Below are positions 7,389-16,286 of a DNA stretch of 64,000 nt, piece after piece. The notes below the pieces were generated by a model. That model saw only the letters and a list, made by a program, of their open reading frames with translations. It was not told the origin of the DNA and did not search any database. Source of the DNA: Sporobacter termitidis DSM 10068 (GTDB lineage: Bacteria; Bacillota; Clostridia; Oscillospirales; Oscillospiraceae); assembly GCF_900130065.1 (NCBI RefSeq), contig NZ_FQXV01000010.1, positions 62,001 through 126,000 of the forward strand, in the 5' to 3' direction. The first letter of the stretch is position 1; every line of letters starts with the position of its first letter. The position numbers were made by a program, and so were the translations under genes.

Positions 7389-8428
7389 TGAACGTACCTC
7401 GGATAAAGAACGAAGAATATAAACGGAAAACGGTGGTCAGGAACACCGGCGTCCTACTCGCTTTTTCGGTACTGCTGATCCTGTCGTTCGTCGTCAGCAT
7501 GAACACCGGCTACTCGAAGCTCTCGCCCATGGATACGCTGCGCACGCTGTTCGGCGGCGGCACGGTCAAGGAAGAGCTGATCCTGTTCGGCTTCCGGCTG
7601 CCCCGCATCGTGATTTCCATGCTGATAGGCGCGGGGCTTGCGCTGTCCGGCTGCATCATCCAGGGCGTGACCCGCAATCCTCTGGCAGACCCCGGCTTAC
7701 TCGGCATCAACGCGGGCGCGGGATTGATTGTCATTTTGTTCGTGCTGTTTTTCGGCGCGCAGTCCTTTTTGTCGGTTTTTACCCTGCCGTTTCTGGCGCT
7801 CCTTGGCGCCGGCGCTGCCGCGCTGGCGATTTATGCGCTCGCTTACAAGCGGCAGTCCGGCATTGCGCCGCTGCGGCTCATTTTGACCGGCGTGGCGGTG
7901 CAGGCGGGCGTTTCCGCCCTGACCACGGTGCTGGTCGTCAAGCTGGACGAGATGCAGTTTGATTTTGTGGCCTCCTGGCAGGCGGGCAGCATCTGGGGCT
8001 CTAACTGGAGGTTCGTGCTGGCGCTTCTGCCGTGGCTGCTGGTTCTCGTCCCCTATGTGCTGACAAAGGCCCGCGCGCTGGATGTACTGAGTCTGGGCGA
8101 CGACATTGCCTGCGGCTTGGGAGCCTCGGTGGAAAGGGAGCGCCGCCGGCTGCTGATTGCCGCCGTGGCGCTGGCGGCCTCCTGCGTGGCGGTCAGCGGG
8201 AGCATCAGCTTTGTGGGGCTGATCGCGCCCCATCTGGCCCGCCGGCTGGTGGGGCCGCGCCATCGGGTGCTGCTGCCCGCCTGCGCTCTGGCCGGCGCGG
8301 TGCTGGTGTCTGTTTCGGACACGGTCGCGCGGGTGATCATCCAGCCCTCGGAGCTCCCCACCGGCATTATGGTCGCCATTATAGGCGCGCCGTACTTTTT
8401 ATACCTGCTCATAAAGAGCAGGCAATGA
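7388..8428 (+). CDS. FecCD-family ABC importer permease, subunit 2
   Basis: A 346-residue partner permease with the same motifs ('LRLPRIVISMLIGAGLALSG', 'QGVTRNPLADPGLLGINAGA', 'SLGDDIACGLGA', 'GSISFVGLIAPHLARRLVG'). The last two motifs include the coupling region that contacts the ATPase. Translationally coupled to subunit 1 by a one-base overlap and 16 nt before the ATPase gene. Substrate is not decidable from the permease sequence. Confidence 0.85.
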   Translation: MNVPRIKNEEYKRKTVVRNTGVLLAFSVLLILSFVVSMNTGYSKLSPMDTLRTLFGGGTVKEELILFGFRLPRIVISMLIGAGLALSGCIIQGVTRNPLADPGLLGINAGAGLIVILFVLFFGAQSFLSVFTLPFLALLGAGAAALAIYALAYKRQSGIAPLRLILTGVAVQAGVSALTTVLVVKLDEMQFDFVASWQAGSIWGSNWRFVLALLPWLLVLVPYVLTKARALDVLSLGDDIACGLGASVERERRRLLIAAVALAASCVAVSGSISFVGLIAPHLARRLVGPRHRVLLPACALAGAVLVSVSDTVARVIIQPSELPTGIMVAIIGAPYFLYLLIKSRQ

Positions 8429-8444
8429 AGAAACAGGAGGAAAT

Positions 8445-9254
8445 ATGGATAGCATTGCAACACAGAATCTGGCCGTCGCCTACGAAGACAATCTCGTCGT
8501 GGACGATCTGGATATGCAGATCCCGCAGGGTAAAATCACGGCCATCATCGGGCCAAACGGCTGCGGAAAATCCACGGTGCTCAAGGCCGTAGGGCGCATC
8601 CTGAAGCCAAAGGGCGGTATGGTGTACCTGAACGGGGACGATATCCGGCAGCTCTCCACCAGGGAGGTCGCGCAAAAGATGGCGATCCTGCCCCAGTCTC
8701 CCCAGGCCCCGGCGGGGCTGACGGTCGGCGAGCTGGTGGCCTATGGCCGTTTTCCGCATCAGCGGGGCTTTGGCAAGCTGGGGCCCGAGGACAAGAAGGT
8801 CGTCGCCTGGGCGCTGGAGGTGACAAAGCTCACGGAGCTTGAAACCACGGCCGTGGACAATCTTTCCGGCGGGCAAAAGCAGCGGGTATGGATCGCCATG
8901 GCGCTGGCACAGCAGACCGATCTCATCCTTTTGGATGAGCCGACGACGTATCTCGATCTGTCCTATCAGCTTGAGGTGCTGGAATTGTTATACCGCCTGA
9001 ACCGGGAGCAGGGCTGCACCATCGTGATGGTGCTGCACGACCTGAACCTTGCCGCCCGCTTCGCCGACTGCATGATCGCCATCCGGGGCGGAGACATCAT
9101 TTGCCACGGCAGGCCGGAGGAGGTCATGACCGCCGGGGTGCTGCGGGAGACCTTCCATATCGACGCGGTGATCGTCACCGAGCCCCGCACGAGAAGGCCG
9201 GCCTGCATCTCCTACGACCTCACAAGGGATCAAGACGGGAGGATATGCCGATGA
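8445..9254 (+). CDS. FecE/BtuD-type ABC importer ATPase
   Basis: A 269-residue nucleotide-binding subunit: Walker [10 protein letters not shown] (~34-42), Q-loop 'LPQSPQAP', signature LSGGQKQR, Walker [14 protein letters not shown] and the H-switch 'VLHDLNLA'. This is the layout of ATPases serving siderophore/B12 importers. RBS AGGAGG 7 nt before ATG. The stop overlaps the start of the NifH-like gene (ATGA), which places the nitrogenase-like genes in the same transcription and translation unit as the transporter. Confidence 0.9.
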   Translation: MDSIATQNLAVAYEDNLVVDDLDMQIPQGKITAIIGPNGCGKSTVLKAVGRILKPKGGMVYLNGDDIRQLSTREVAQKMAILPQSPQAPAGLTVGELVAYGRFPHQRGFGKLGPEDKKVVAWALEVTKLTELETTAVDNLSGGQKQRVWIAMALAQQTDLILLDEPTTYLDLSYQLEVLELLYRLNREQGCTIVMVLHDLNLAARFADCMIAIRGGDIICHGRPEEVMTAGVLRETFHIDAVIVTEPRTRRPACISYDLTRDQDGRICR

Positions 9255-10015
9255 AAAAAATCGCCGTTTATGGCAAGGGCGGCATCGGCAAGTCCACCAC
9301 TGTTTCCAACGTATCGGCGGCGCTGGCCGGCCTGGGCCTGACCGTGCTGCAGATCGGCTGCGATCCCAAGGCCGATTCCACCCGCAATCTGACCGGCGGG
9401 AAAAACATCCTCACGGTGCTCGATACCCTGCGTGAAAAGGGCGACGCGGCGCTTTCAGACCTTGTGGTCAAAAGCAGCACCGGCGTGCTTTGCGTGGAAT
9501 CCGGCGGCCCGGTTCCCGGCGTGGGCTGCGCCGGGCGCGGCATTATCACCGCTTTTGAAAAGCTGGAGGAATTGGACGCCTATCGTGTCTACAAGCCGGA
9601 CGTAGTGCTGTACGATGTGCTGGGCGATGTGGTGTGCGGCGGCTTTGCCATGCCCATCCGGGGCGGCTACGCCGACGAGGTATGCGTGGTGACCTCCGGC
9701 GAAATGATGTCCCTTTATGCCGCCTCCAATATCGCCCGCGCGGTGGGAAGCTTCGGCAAACGCGGCTACGCCACGCTGCGGGGGCTGATCCTGAACGCCA
9801 AGAACATCGAGGGCGAAAACGAGCTGGTGGACAGGGCGGCGGCGGAAATCGAAACGCCGGTGCTCTACCGCCTGCCGCGCGACCCGCTGGTGCAGCAGGC
9901 CGAGGCGCAGGGCAAAACCGTGGTGGAGGCTTTCCCGGATTCCGGTATGGCGGCGCATTACCGTGCGCTGGCGCGGCTTTTGGCGGAGGAAACGGCCGGA
10001 GGTGGATGTCCATGA
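9251..10015 (+). CDS. NifH-like Fe protein (nitrogenase-reductase superfamily)
   Basis: A 254-residue P-loop ATPase of the NifH/BchL/CfbC superfamily. Walker [10 protein letters not shown] (8-16), the switch segment [10 protein letters not shown] (36-45), and the two [4Fe-4S] ligands Cys93 (VGCAGRG) and Cys129 ([11 protein letters not shown]) are all conserved, so a homodimer bridging one cluster and delivering electrons with ATP hydrolysis is expected. It is shorter than true NifH (about 270-295 residues). The ATG at 9251 is chosen because GGGAGG lies 7 nt upstream. It overlaps the transporter ATPase (ATGA) and the next gene (ATGA). No nifB, nifE/N or molybdenum genes are nearby; a role in N2 fixation is not supported. 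The partner is almost certainly the component-1-like pair that follows. Confidence 0.85.
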   Translation: MKKIAVYGKGGIGKSTTVSNVSAALAGLGLTVLQIGCDPKADSTRNLTGGKNILTVLDTLREKGDAALSDLVVKSSTGVLCVESGGPVPGVGCAGRGIITAFEKLEELDAYRVYKPDVVLYDVLGDVVCGGFAMPIRGGYADEVCVVTSGEMMSLYAASNIARAVGSFGKRGYATLRGLILNAKNIEGENELVDRAAAEIETPVLYRLPRDPLVQQAEAQGKTVVEAFPDSGMAAHYRALARLLAEETAGGGCP

Positions 10016-11298
10016 CAAGCCTGGGCCATTTGAAGCGCCTGTCCGCCGTCCGGTCCAGCGCGGGCGTGAAATTCCTGACGCCCTGCGCCTTTCCGGGCAG
10101 CCACTGCCCCCTGCACCCGGCGCTGGCCCTGGCGGGGAATATCCGGGGCTTATCCTCCCTGGTGATCGGGACGCCGGAATGCGCCGTTTACAGCCGTGTC
10201 GTGCTGCCGAAAGCGCAGGGTGATCTGCACTGGACGTATGTGCTGGACGCCCACGAGGTGGTGTTCGGCTGCCGCAAGGGACTTATGGACACGCTGCAGA
10301 AGATGGATCAGGCGGGCGCGAAGGCTGTCCTGCTGCTTGGCACCTGCGTGCCTGATCTGATCGGCGAGGACATCGAGGGGCTCGTCCGCGAAATGCAGCC
10401 GAGGCTGTCGGCACGCCTGATCTCCGTTATGACGGGGCATTTCAAGTGCAACAGCTACCCCTCCGGCTCGTGGAAGACGCTGAAAGCGATCGGCGCGCTA
10501 ATGGCGCCGAGAGAAGTCCGGCCGCGTGTCGTCAACGTGATGGGGCGCTCACCGGATGAAACGCATATCCCCATGCCGCCTCTTCTGCGCGCGCTGCTGG
10601 AGCGGGGCTTTACCCTGCGCTGCCTTGCGCCGGGGTCCGCGCTGGAGGATTTTCTGGAGGCGCCCGACGCGGCGGCAAGTCTCGTGCTTTCGCCGTTTAC
10701 GGACCCCCTGGCGGCGGACATGGAGCAAAGCTTCGGCACGCCTGCTTTTCGATTGTATGATATCTATGACCCGGCGGAGATCGGCGCGCTTCATGCCGCC
10801 GTCGCTCAAAGGCTGGGGATTGAATGGGATAATGCGCTTGACGATGAACGGCCGGCGCTGCTGTCCCTGCAGGAACAGGCCGCCAAACGGCTGGGCGGCC
10901 TTCGTTATGTCTGCGCACATACCGGCCCGCTGGGCGCGCTTCCGATGGCGGCTTATCTGGCCGCCCTGGGCATGGAGCCCCTGCTGCTGCACCTGGAGGA
11001 ATTCTGGCCGGGCGACAAGCGCTGGACAGAGCTCCTGAACGCGCGAGGATATGACCCGCCGGTCTGCCATATGGTCAACAGCGATTCGGACGCGCCTCTT
11101 CTGGAAGGCCTTTCCCCCGCGCTGTGCCTGGGAGACCTGCCCGGCGCAAGGGTCCGGATTCCCAGCGTGCCGCAGCTGTCAGACCTGTATGGCCTGTGCG
11201 GTTACGAGAGGACGCGCAGCCTCCTGGAAAGGATTTTGCGCGTCCTGGACGGACCTGCCGCGCCGGGAGAAAGGAGAGCGCCGTATGGGACTTTATAA
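10012..11298 (+). CDS. Nitrogenase component-1-like protein, NifD-type subunit
   Basis: A 428-residue member of the NifD/NifK/BchN/CfbD superfamily. Three cysteines sit in the contexts of the NifD cluster ligands: Cys25 in TPCAFPG, Cys57 in [10 protein letters not shown] and Cys112 in [13 protein letters not shown]. Extra cysteines are Cys32 and Cys87. I do not see the NifD residues that bind FeMo-cofactor. The lengths and ligand layout resemble the reductases of tetrapyrrole pathways (DPOR, COR, CfbD) more than nitrogenase. Start ATG 10012 lies 7 nt after GGAGG and overlaps the NifH-like stop. Expected to receive electrons from the preceding Fe protein and to form a complex with the following subunit. 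Substrate unknown. Confidence 0.8.
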   Translation: MTSLGHLKRLSAVRSSAGVKFLTPCAFPGSHCPLHPALALAGNIRGLSSLVIGTPECAVYSRVVLPKAQGDLHWTYVLDAHEVVFGCRKGLMDTLQKMDQAGAKAVLLLGTCVPDLIGEDIEGLVREMQPRLSARLISVMTGHFKCNSYPSGSWKTLKAIGALMAPREVRPRVVNVMGRSPDETHIPMPPLLRALLERGFTLRCLAPGSALEDFLEAPDAAASLVLSPFTDPLAADMEQSFGTPAFRLYDIYDPAEIGALHAAVAQRLGIEWDNALDDERPALLSLQEQAAKRLGGLRYVCAHTGPLGALPMAAYLAALGMEPLLLHLEEFWPGDKRWTELLNARGYDPPVCHMVNSDSDAPLLEGLSPALCLGDLPGARVRIPSVPQLSDLYGLCGYERTRSLLERILRVLDGPAAPGERRAPYGTL

Positions 11299-12520
11299 AT
11301 TCAGGCCGGTTCCCTCCGGACGCATGGGCACACTGTGGACGCTGGCCTCCATCCGCGGCGCCGCTCTGCTGGAATTCGGCTGCATGGGGCATATGCTTTA
11401 CGGCCGCGTGTTCCTGGAACGGATCGGCGTTTCGGACGCCTGCAGGCTCTACGCCACTCATATCGACGAGACCGACGTTTCTCTTGGCGGCACAGAGCGC
11501 CTGAGCCGCGCCGTCGCGGATATCGCCGAAAGGGACAGGCCGCGGGTGCTTTTCCTCCTGCCCTCCGCCGTGCCGGAGGTCATCGGGACGGACCTGCCCG
11601 CGCTCTGCAGGGAGCTGCAGCCGGATCACCCGGATATGCGCCTTATTCCCTTTGGATGCGGCGGGTTTGACGCCGGCCAATACCGCGCCGTACGGGAAGC
11701 ACTTTTGCTTCTTGCCAAAACACTGCCGGTCGACGCGGAGAAAACGGCGCGCCCCACCTTCAATCTCATCGGCTCCTGCGCGGACATCTTCCGCTTTCAG
11801 GCGGACGCGGCCGAGCTCGTCCGCACCATGGAGGGGGCCTTCGCGATGACGCCGCTGTGCGTCATGACGTCCGATACGTCCGTGGCGCAGATAGAGCGGA
11901 TTGGCGGGGCGCATATCAATCTGGTATTCCGGCGGGAGGGGCTGCCGGCCGCGGCGCAGCTGCAGCAGCGGTTCGGCACGCCGTATCTGTTCGCGCGGCC
12001 TTACGGCGTACAGGGAACCTGCGAATGGCTCGAACAGGTGTCGCAGATCACGGGCATATCGCCGGACCGCAGCTTTGTCGAAGGGCAGCGGGAGGAAGCG
12101 TTAAGGCTGATTTCTCCCGCCCTGCCGATGTTCCGGCATATTATCCGGGAGCATCCGGAGCGCGGGCGCATATCCGCCGGCGGACACGCCGACGTCGTCA
12201 AAGGCATCATGTCCTTCGCCTGCGGGGAGCTTTCCTTTTCAAAAGGCGTCTGCTGGTGCGACAGCCCCGATATGGCGGACGAGGAACTCCCGTATTTTAC
12301 GGAAGCGCAATGGACCCAGGCGATTGGGAGCCATGGAAAAGCGCTGCTCATGGCCAGCGGCGAGGCCTTGGATTGGGCCGGGCGCGGCACGGAGCTTCAG
12401 ATCGCCAACCCGGATGTCAAATGGCGGCTGAATCCTTATGAGCCGCCCTTTGTAGGTTTTCGCGGCGCCGTACATTTGACAAATCTGTGGGTAAACGCCA
12501 TCCTGAAAGAAGAATTTTAA
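11285..12520 (+). CDS. Nitrogenase component-1-like protein, NifK-type subunit
   Basis: A 411-residue second component-1-like subunit. It keeps one cluster-type cysteine, Cys33 in LLEFGCMGHMLYGR (the position of NifK Cys95), and the superfamily motif DETDVSLGGTERLSRAV. The third NifK ligand position, normally a Cys before 'EVIGDDL', reads LPSAVPEVIGTDL, with no cysteine, and the first ligand is absent because the N-terminus is short. With three Cys in the partner this suggests one interface [4Fe-4S] cluster with 3+1 ligation, rather than a P-cluster. The start overlaps the previous gene by 14 nt. Last gene of the operon; it converges on the DtxR-like gene 14 nt away. Confidence 0.75.
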   Translation: MGLYKFRPVPSGRMGTLWTLASIRGAALLEFGCMGHMLYGRVFLERIGVSDACRLYATHIDETDVSLGGTERLSRAVADIAERDRPRVLFLLPSAVPEVIGTDLPALCRELQPDHPDMRLIPFGCGGFDAGQYRAVREALLLLAKTLPVDAEKTARPTFNLIGSCADIFRFQADAAELVRTMEGAFAMTPLCVMTSDTSVAQIERIGGAHINLVFRREGLPAAAQLQQRFGTPYLFARPYGVQGTCEWLEQVSQITGISPDRSFVEGQREEALRLISPALPMFRHIIREHPERGRISAGGHADVVKGIMSFACGELSFSKGVCWCDSPDMADEELPYFTEAQWTQAIGSHGKALLMASGEALDWAGRGTELQIANPDVKWRLNPYEPPFVGFRGAVHLTNLWVNAILKEEF

Positions 12521-12534
12521 GCGCTCATAATCCA

Positions 12535-12936
12535 CTATGTCCAAAGAGAGCACACGCATTTTCTCGCTGTATAGTTAACATGCCTGCACATGGCGCAGAG
12601 TGTTTCACGGCTCACCGCATGCTCCATTGCGCAAGCATCCAATTCGGCTGCATCCACAGTGATGTGAAGCGCCTCAACCAAAAAACACTTGATAATGGCA
12701 AGCCGGTCCACAATCAAAACTGCCTGCTCTTTCCCTTCCGGCGTAAGGAGAATTTGATGCCGGAAATCCCTTTCCACTAAATTCATCCGTTGCAGCGTTT
12801 TCATAGCAACACAAACGCTTGATTTAGTGACAGCAAGCCTTTCTGCTACATCGCATATGCGTGTGCCCTCACGGCTGGAAGAAAGCATGTAGATCGCTTT
12901 GATATAATGTTGTTGTGATGGAGTAAGATCTGTCAT
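12535..12936 (-). CDS. DtxR/MntR-family metal-dependent regulator
   Basis: A 133-residue protein with the N-terminal HTH of the DtxR/IdeR/MntR family (LTPSQQHYIKAIYML, VAERLAVTKSSVCVAMKTL) and the dimerisation segment with the metal-binding pattern of the family (C-x2-E-H...; C-x2-C-x-H near the end). It lacks the SH3-like third domain, as MntR does. Start ATG 12936 follows AAGGAGAG; the longer ORF start has no RBS. It lies 27 nt downstream of the MATE gene on the same strand and is probably co-transcribed. The GTTAGA-N4-TCTAAC palindromes are good candidates for its operator. Metal (Fe or Mn) is not decidable here. Confidence 0.75.
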   Translation of the reverse strand: MTDLTPSQQHYIKAIYMLSSSREGTRICDVAERLAVTKSSVCVAMKTLQRMNLVERDFRHQILLTPEGKEQAVLIVDRLAIIKCFLVEALHITVDAAELDACAMEHAVSRETLCAMCRHVNYTARKCVCSLWT

Positions 12937-12963
12937 GCTAACTCTCCTTACGTTTTGCAACAG

Positions 12964-14355
12964 CTAAGAATTGAGGCTTGATTGCATATCCCTTTTCCTA
13001 AGCAGACTGAATTCTTTCTTCACCATGAACAATGTCCAAATTACGATTATAGCGTCAATTGCAAATGATCCATAGTAAACACCCGCCACACCAATCCATT
13101 TGGGAACCAGCAACATGACGGGAACATAGAAGATCAACTGCCTGGCGATACCAATAATGGCCGCCGGCTTCCCCTTATCAACGGAAGGGAACAGCGTCAT
13201 CCCCATAAAAATGAAAGACAGTACCGGCAGAATCGCCATATAGATACGGAAATAGGTAAACTGTGTGGCTGTAAACACCTCATCCTTCAGCATCATCCCC
13301 AATACCGACCCGGGTACCGCCATCGAGATAATCCAGAAGGGCAGCGTTAGCAGGAGGGCGGCAACCGCGAAAATTTTATAGGAGCGGATGACGCGGTCAT
13401 ACTGCTTCGCGCCGTAATTGATGCCGAGCACCGGCTGCAGGGCGCGCATCAGACCGAAGATTGGCGTGAGCAGGAACTGGAATACTCTGTACACCACTCC
13501 GTAAAAAGCTATATCCGCTACGGTTCCATATCTGGACAATGCATTAAACACGACGATGGCCTGCACAAGGCTCATAACGGCCATAAGCATTGACGGTGCT
13601 CCAAGCCTCAGAATGGAGCTTGTGACCTCCTTATTCCGGTGCAGTGAAAGAAGCTTTGACTTGAAGGTCGCATGCCCCCCTCCGAAATAGAACCATCCCA
13701 GTAGGGTATAAGCCAACATTCCGATGTTCGTGGCCCAGGCTGCGCCTTCCACGCCCATTTCCAGCACGCCGACAAATACATACTTAAAAAGTGCATCCAC
13801 GGCCAGTCCGATTCCCATCATCCAGGCCGCGGTTTTCATTTTGCCCTCAGCGCGTATAATCATATTACCCGCCAGGCCGTAGACCCAGAAGAACGCGCCG
13901 TAAACCGTGACCCTGAAATAACGGGCTCCAAGTGCCAGCGCTTCGCCCGTTCCTCCCATAACCGCTATCAATTGATTTGAAAAGATGAGCGCCAGAACCA
14001 TGTAAATAACCGTTGCGGCAATGGACAGCCAGTTTACATTCCCTAGCAGGTATTCCTGCGTTTTCTTATCCCGGGCTCCCAGGGCAATGCTTAAAACCGA
14101 ACCCGCGCCGACGCCAATCAGAGAGCCAAACGCCACACTGATCTGAGACAGCGGATACGCTACGGATACGCCAGCCAAAGCTGTCTCACCTACGAACTGT
14201 CCAACGAAAATGGCGTCCAGGACCGAGTTCATGCCGTAAAGCACCATAGCCACGATCGCCGGCCACGACAAATCGGCCATGACTTTCCATAATCCACCCG
14301 TCAGGATAAATTGTTTTTGTTTTTCCTTTGGCTCTATTGCCTCATTCATGTTCAT
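12964..14355 (-). CDS. MATE-family multidrug/metabolite exporter
   Basis: A 463-residue integral membrane protein with about twelve hydrophobic segments in two homologous halves. Family features include 'LSWPAIVAMVLYGMNSVLDAIFVGQ', 'AYPLSQISVAFGSLIGVGAGS' and the second-half 'GINYGAKQYDR'. MATE proteins export cationic drugs or small metabolites with Na+ or H+ antiport. A perfect DtxR-type palindrome lies 17 nt before the start, and the DtxR-like gene follows in the same direction. Export of a metallophore or of a compound linked to metal stress is a reasonable but unproven idea. Confidence 0.85.
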   Translation of the reverse strand: MNMNEAIEPKEKQKQFILTGGLWKVMADLSWPAIVAMVLYGMNSVLDAIFVGQFVGETALAGVSVAYPLSQISVAFGSLIGVGAGSVLSIALGARDKKTQEYLLGNVNWLSIAATVIYMVLALIFSNQLIAVMGGTGEALALGARYFRVTVYGAFFWVYGLAGNMIIRAEGKMKTAAWMMGIGLAVDALFKYVFVGVLEMGVEGAAWATNIGMLAYTLLGWFYFGGGHATFKSKLLSLHRNKEVTSSILRLGAPSMLMAVMSLVQAIVVFNALSRYGTVADIAFYGVVYRVFQFLLTPIFGLMRALQPVLGINYGAKQYDRVIRSYKIFAVAALLLTLPFWIISMAVPGSVLGMMLKDEVFTATQFTYFRIYMAILPVLSFIFMGMTLFPSVDKGKPAAIIGIARQLIFYVPVMLLVPKWIGVAGVYYGSFAIDAIIVIWTLFMVKKEFSLLRKRDMQSSLNS

Positions 14356-14371
14356 TCCTCCTTGTATATAA

Positions 14372-14387
14372 GTTAGAATAATCTAAC
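14372..14387 (-). promoter_or_regulatory. Perfect DtxR-type palindrome before the MATE gene
   Basis: GTTAGAATAATCTAAC: 6-bp perfect arms with a 4-nt centre. The flanking ACTCG is also shared with the copy at 22603-22618. Confidence 0.65.
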
Positions 14388-14474
14388 TCGTTGGCAGCAA
14401 TAATGGCCTTAACACAACAACCGCCCGGTTTTTGGTTAGTTATCTCCAAGCTGTGATGAAAGAATATGGCACCA

Positions 14475-15107
14475 TCATATATTTTTTTCATCAAACAGTT
14501 TATAAAAAATACTTTTCCAGCCGCCAGTGTAAAAAACAGCTAAAAAATCAAGATTCTCAATCGCCTCTTCATAACTCATATTGTGACGAACAGGCTCAAG
14601 CAGCGTGTTGATATAGCTTTCCGATATAAGATGAAGAACCGTGCGGTTTATTTGAGCGTTGATGCCTTTCGCTTTTTTCAGCCTATCCAAATAGGCAAGC
14701 GTCTGCGTCACTTCGTGGTCGACAATTGTATGTACAAAGTCGGCTTTCGAAGAGCCTTCCGCGCCGACGACCAGCAACCTAAAAACATCGAAATTATCGT
14801 AGATAAGTCGGTAGACCCGATAAAGCTCGGCAGTGGTGTTTTGGGTCGTGATTTCTCCCACAATGCCGCCGGCATTATAATATGAAGCGCTTAATTCAAC
14901 AAACAGTTTTTCCACCTGCTCGTAGACAGGGGCAACAATTGCCTCAAACAACGCGTTTTTATCCTTAAAGTACGTGTAGATGGCGCCTGTCGTCATGCCG
15001 GCGGCAGAGGCGATATTGCGAAGAGACGCATTCTGAAAACTTTTTTGCAAAAATTCCTTTCTGCCAAAATACAGGATTTTCTCCTGTGTATTCATTTCAT
15101 CGGCCAC
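14475..15107 (-). CDS. TetR-family transcriptional regulator
   Basis: A 210-residue repressor with the N-terminal TetR HTH ('LRNIASAAGMTTGAIYTYFKDKNALFEAIV', residues ~28-57) and a variable all-helical ligand domain. GTG start at 15107 sits 7 nt after AAGGAGG. A 26-bp palindrome directly upstream is its likely own operator. It resembles the TetR at 21916-22533 in length and C-terminal layout ('EGSSKADFVHTIVDHEV' versus 'EGTRFSGFIHSLVEIDV'), so the two are paralogues. Inducer unknown. Confidence 0.8.
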   Translation of the reverse strand: MADEMNTQEKILYFGRKEFLQKSFQNASLRNIASAAGMTTGAIYTYFKDKNALFEAIVAPVYEQVEKLFVELSASYYNAGGIVGEITTQNTTAELYRVYRLIYDNFDVFRLLVVGAEGSSKADFVHTIVDHEVTQTLAYLDRLKKAKGINAQINRTVLHLISESYINTLLEPVRHNMSYEEAIENLDFLAVFYTGGWKSIFYKLFDEKNI

Positions 15108-15132
15108 AACGGCACCTCCTTCCGCGGACTAC

Positions 15133-15158
15133 ATAACGCCGTTATATAACAGCGTTAT
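15133..15158. promoter_or_regulatory. 26-bp palindromic operator of the TetR gene at 14475-15107
   Basis: ATAACGCCGTTAT followed directly by ATAACAGCGTTAT, a palindrome with one mismatched pair, 26-51 nt before the GTG start. The half-site TAACAGCGTTA recurs in the operator at 21856-21899. Confidence 0.65.
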
Positions 15159-15393
15159 TTTAAGTGATTTATTTTTGTTTGTCAAGAACGATAGCTTAAA
15201 AATTATTGTGAATTGCACATAAGAAATGACGATACCGTCAAAAATTGGCGTACCGTCGTAGAATCTCGTATTTATTGGGAACCTTCATATTTTCATAGAC
15301 GTTCAATGTTACGTCCCCTTTTCCGCCATCGGCTGATTGCTCTTATCTCTCATTTCCTTTCCCCCTTCCGAGAGCCACAATAAACCAGATTGC

Positions 15394-16236
15394 TCATTTC
15401 GTCTCGTCCGCGCTATCCCTTCTGTTCAGGGCAGTCAGCCAGTCCGCCACCGTGTCCAGTACCAGCTTCGGATTGCCCACGTTGCAGTGGCCGCCCGCAT
15501 CCTCCCGCTCCGTCATCAGCCGGAAGGTCAGACTTCTGACATTGGGCAGGGCATCCAACTCCATGGCGTACAGCTCTTTCGGAATAAAGTGATCCTTCTC
15601 CGCGCCGATTACCAGCATGTCCTGCGTGAGCCTTGGCCCGATGTCGGTCATTTCGTAATCATCCAGCTTTTTGATGTACCCGAAGGGGTCCGGCACATCG
15701 TAGGCGAACATTCCGTGGCGGATGCCCCAATCCAGAATGGGCTCCCGTGCCATTTTCTTTTTTAGAACGGCATTGATCGGCTGGCGCAGATTATGATTGA
15801 GCAGGAAGCGAATTGGCCCGCGCATCGCTTTCGGCATTATGCTCAGCGCCACATACAGAAAATTGGGGAACACCGACCACCCCACTACCCGGTGGATGCG
15901 CTGCTCGAAAGCGGCGACACGGGGCGCAAGCATCCCGCCAAGAGATGCGCCCATGATCGTCACCGCAGATTCCCCGATGAAAAACTTGCTCATGCGGTAA
16001 TAGCCGATGGCGTTTTCAGTGCGGCCCTCTGTCAGAGCGGCGTCGCCCAGCCGGATCAACGCCCGCTTCCAGTCCGCGCCAGAGTGGATTTCCTGCGATA
16101 CGGGAGCGACATCCTTTAGCCTCCCGCCGTTCCACTGAATGACGCGGTTCAGTAGAAAATTGAAATTAGGGTCAGGATTGAGGAAATAGGTTCCCTGATA
16201 AAAATGAAGAGATGCAAAAAATTGAAATAAACGTAT
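15394..16236 (-). pseudogene. Alpha/beta hydrolase (FrsA-like) lacking a usable start codon
   Basis: The obvious ORF (15394-16059, TTG start) encodes a serine hydrolase core: nucleophile GASLGG, a candidate acid in GAEKDHFIP and the catalytic His in AGGHCN. The same frame stays open upstream to 16236 and encodes the usual N-terminal part of the family (YFLNPDPNFNFLLNR near its beginning), but I find no ATG, GTG or TTG there; a TGA lies at 16237-16239. The promoter of the divergent gene at 16287 sits inside this region. A 5' truncation, or expression of a shortened protein, is likely. An unusual start (CTG or ATT) cannot be excluded. Confidence 0.55.
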
Positions 16237-16250
16237 TCACATGGTATAGT
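16222..16250 (+). promoter_or_regulatory. Sigma-70-type promoter for the RACo-like gene
   Basis: TTGAAA (16222-16227), a 17-nt spacer and TATAGT (16245-16250), 37 nt before the ATG. Confidence 0.7.
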
Positions 16251-16286
16251 CGTTAAGTTATAATATGACCAATCGAGGATGAAGCA

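Noticed and set aside
9251-12520. A true nitrogen-fixing nitrogenase (nifHDK)
   Set aside because: Subunits are short, the NifK-like protein lacks two of three cluster cysteines, FeMo-cofactor ligands were not seen, and no nifB, nifE, nifN or molybdenum genes are nearby.
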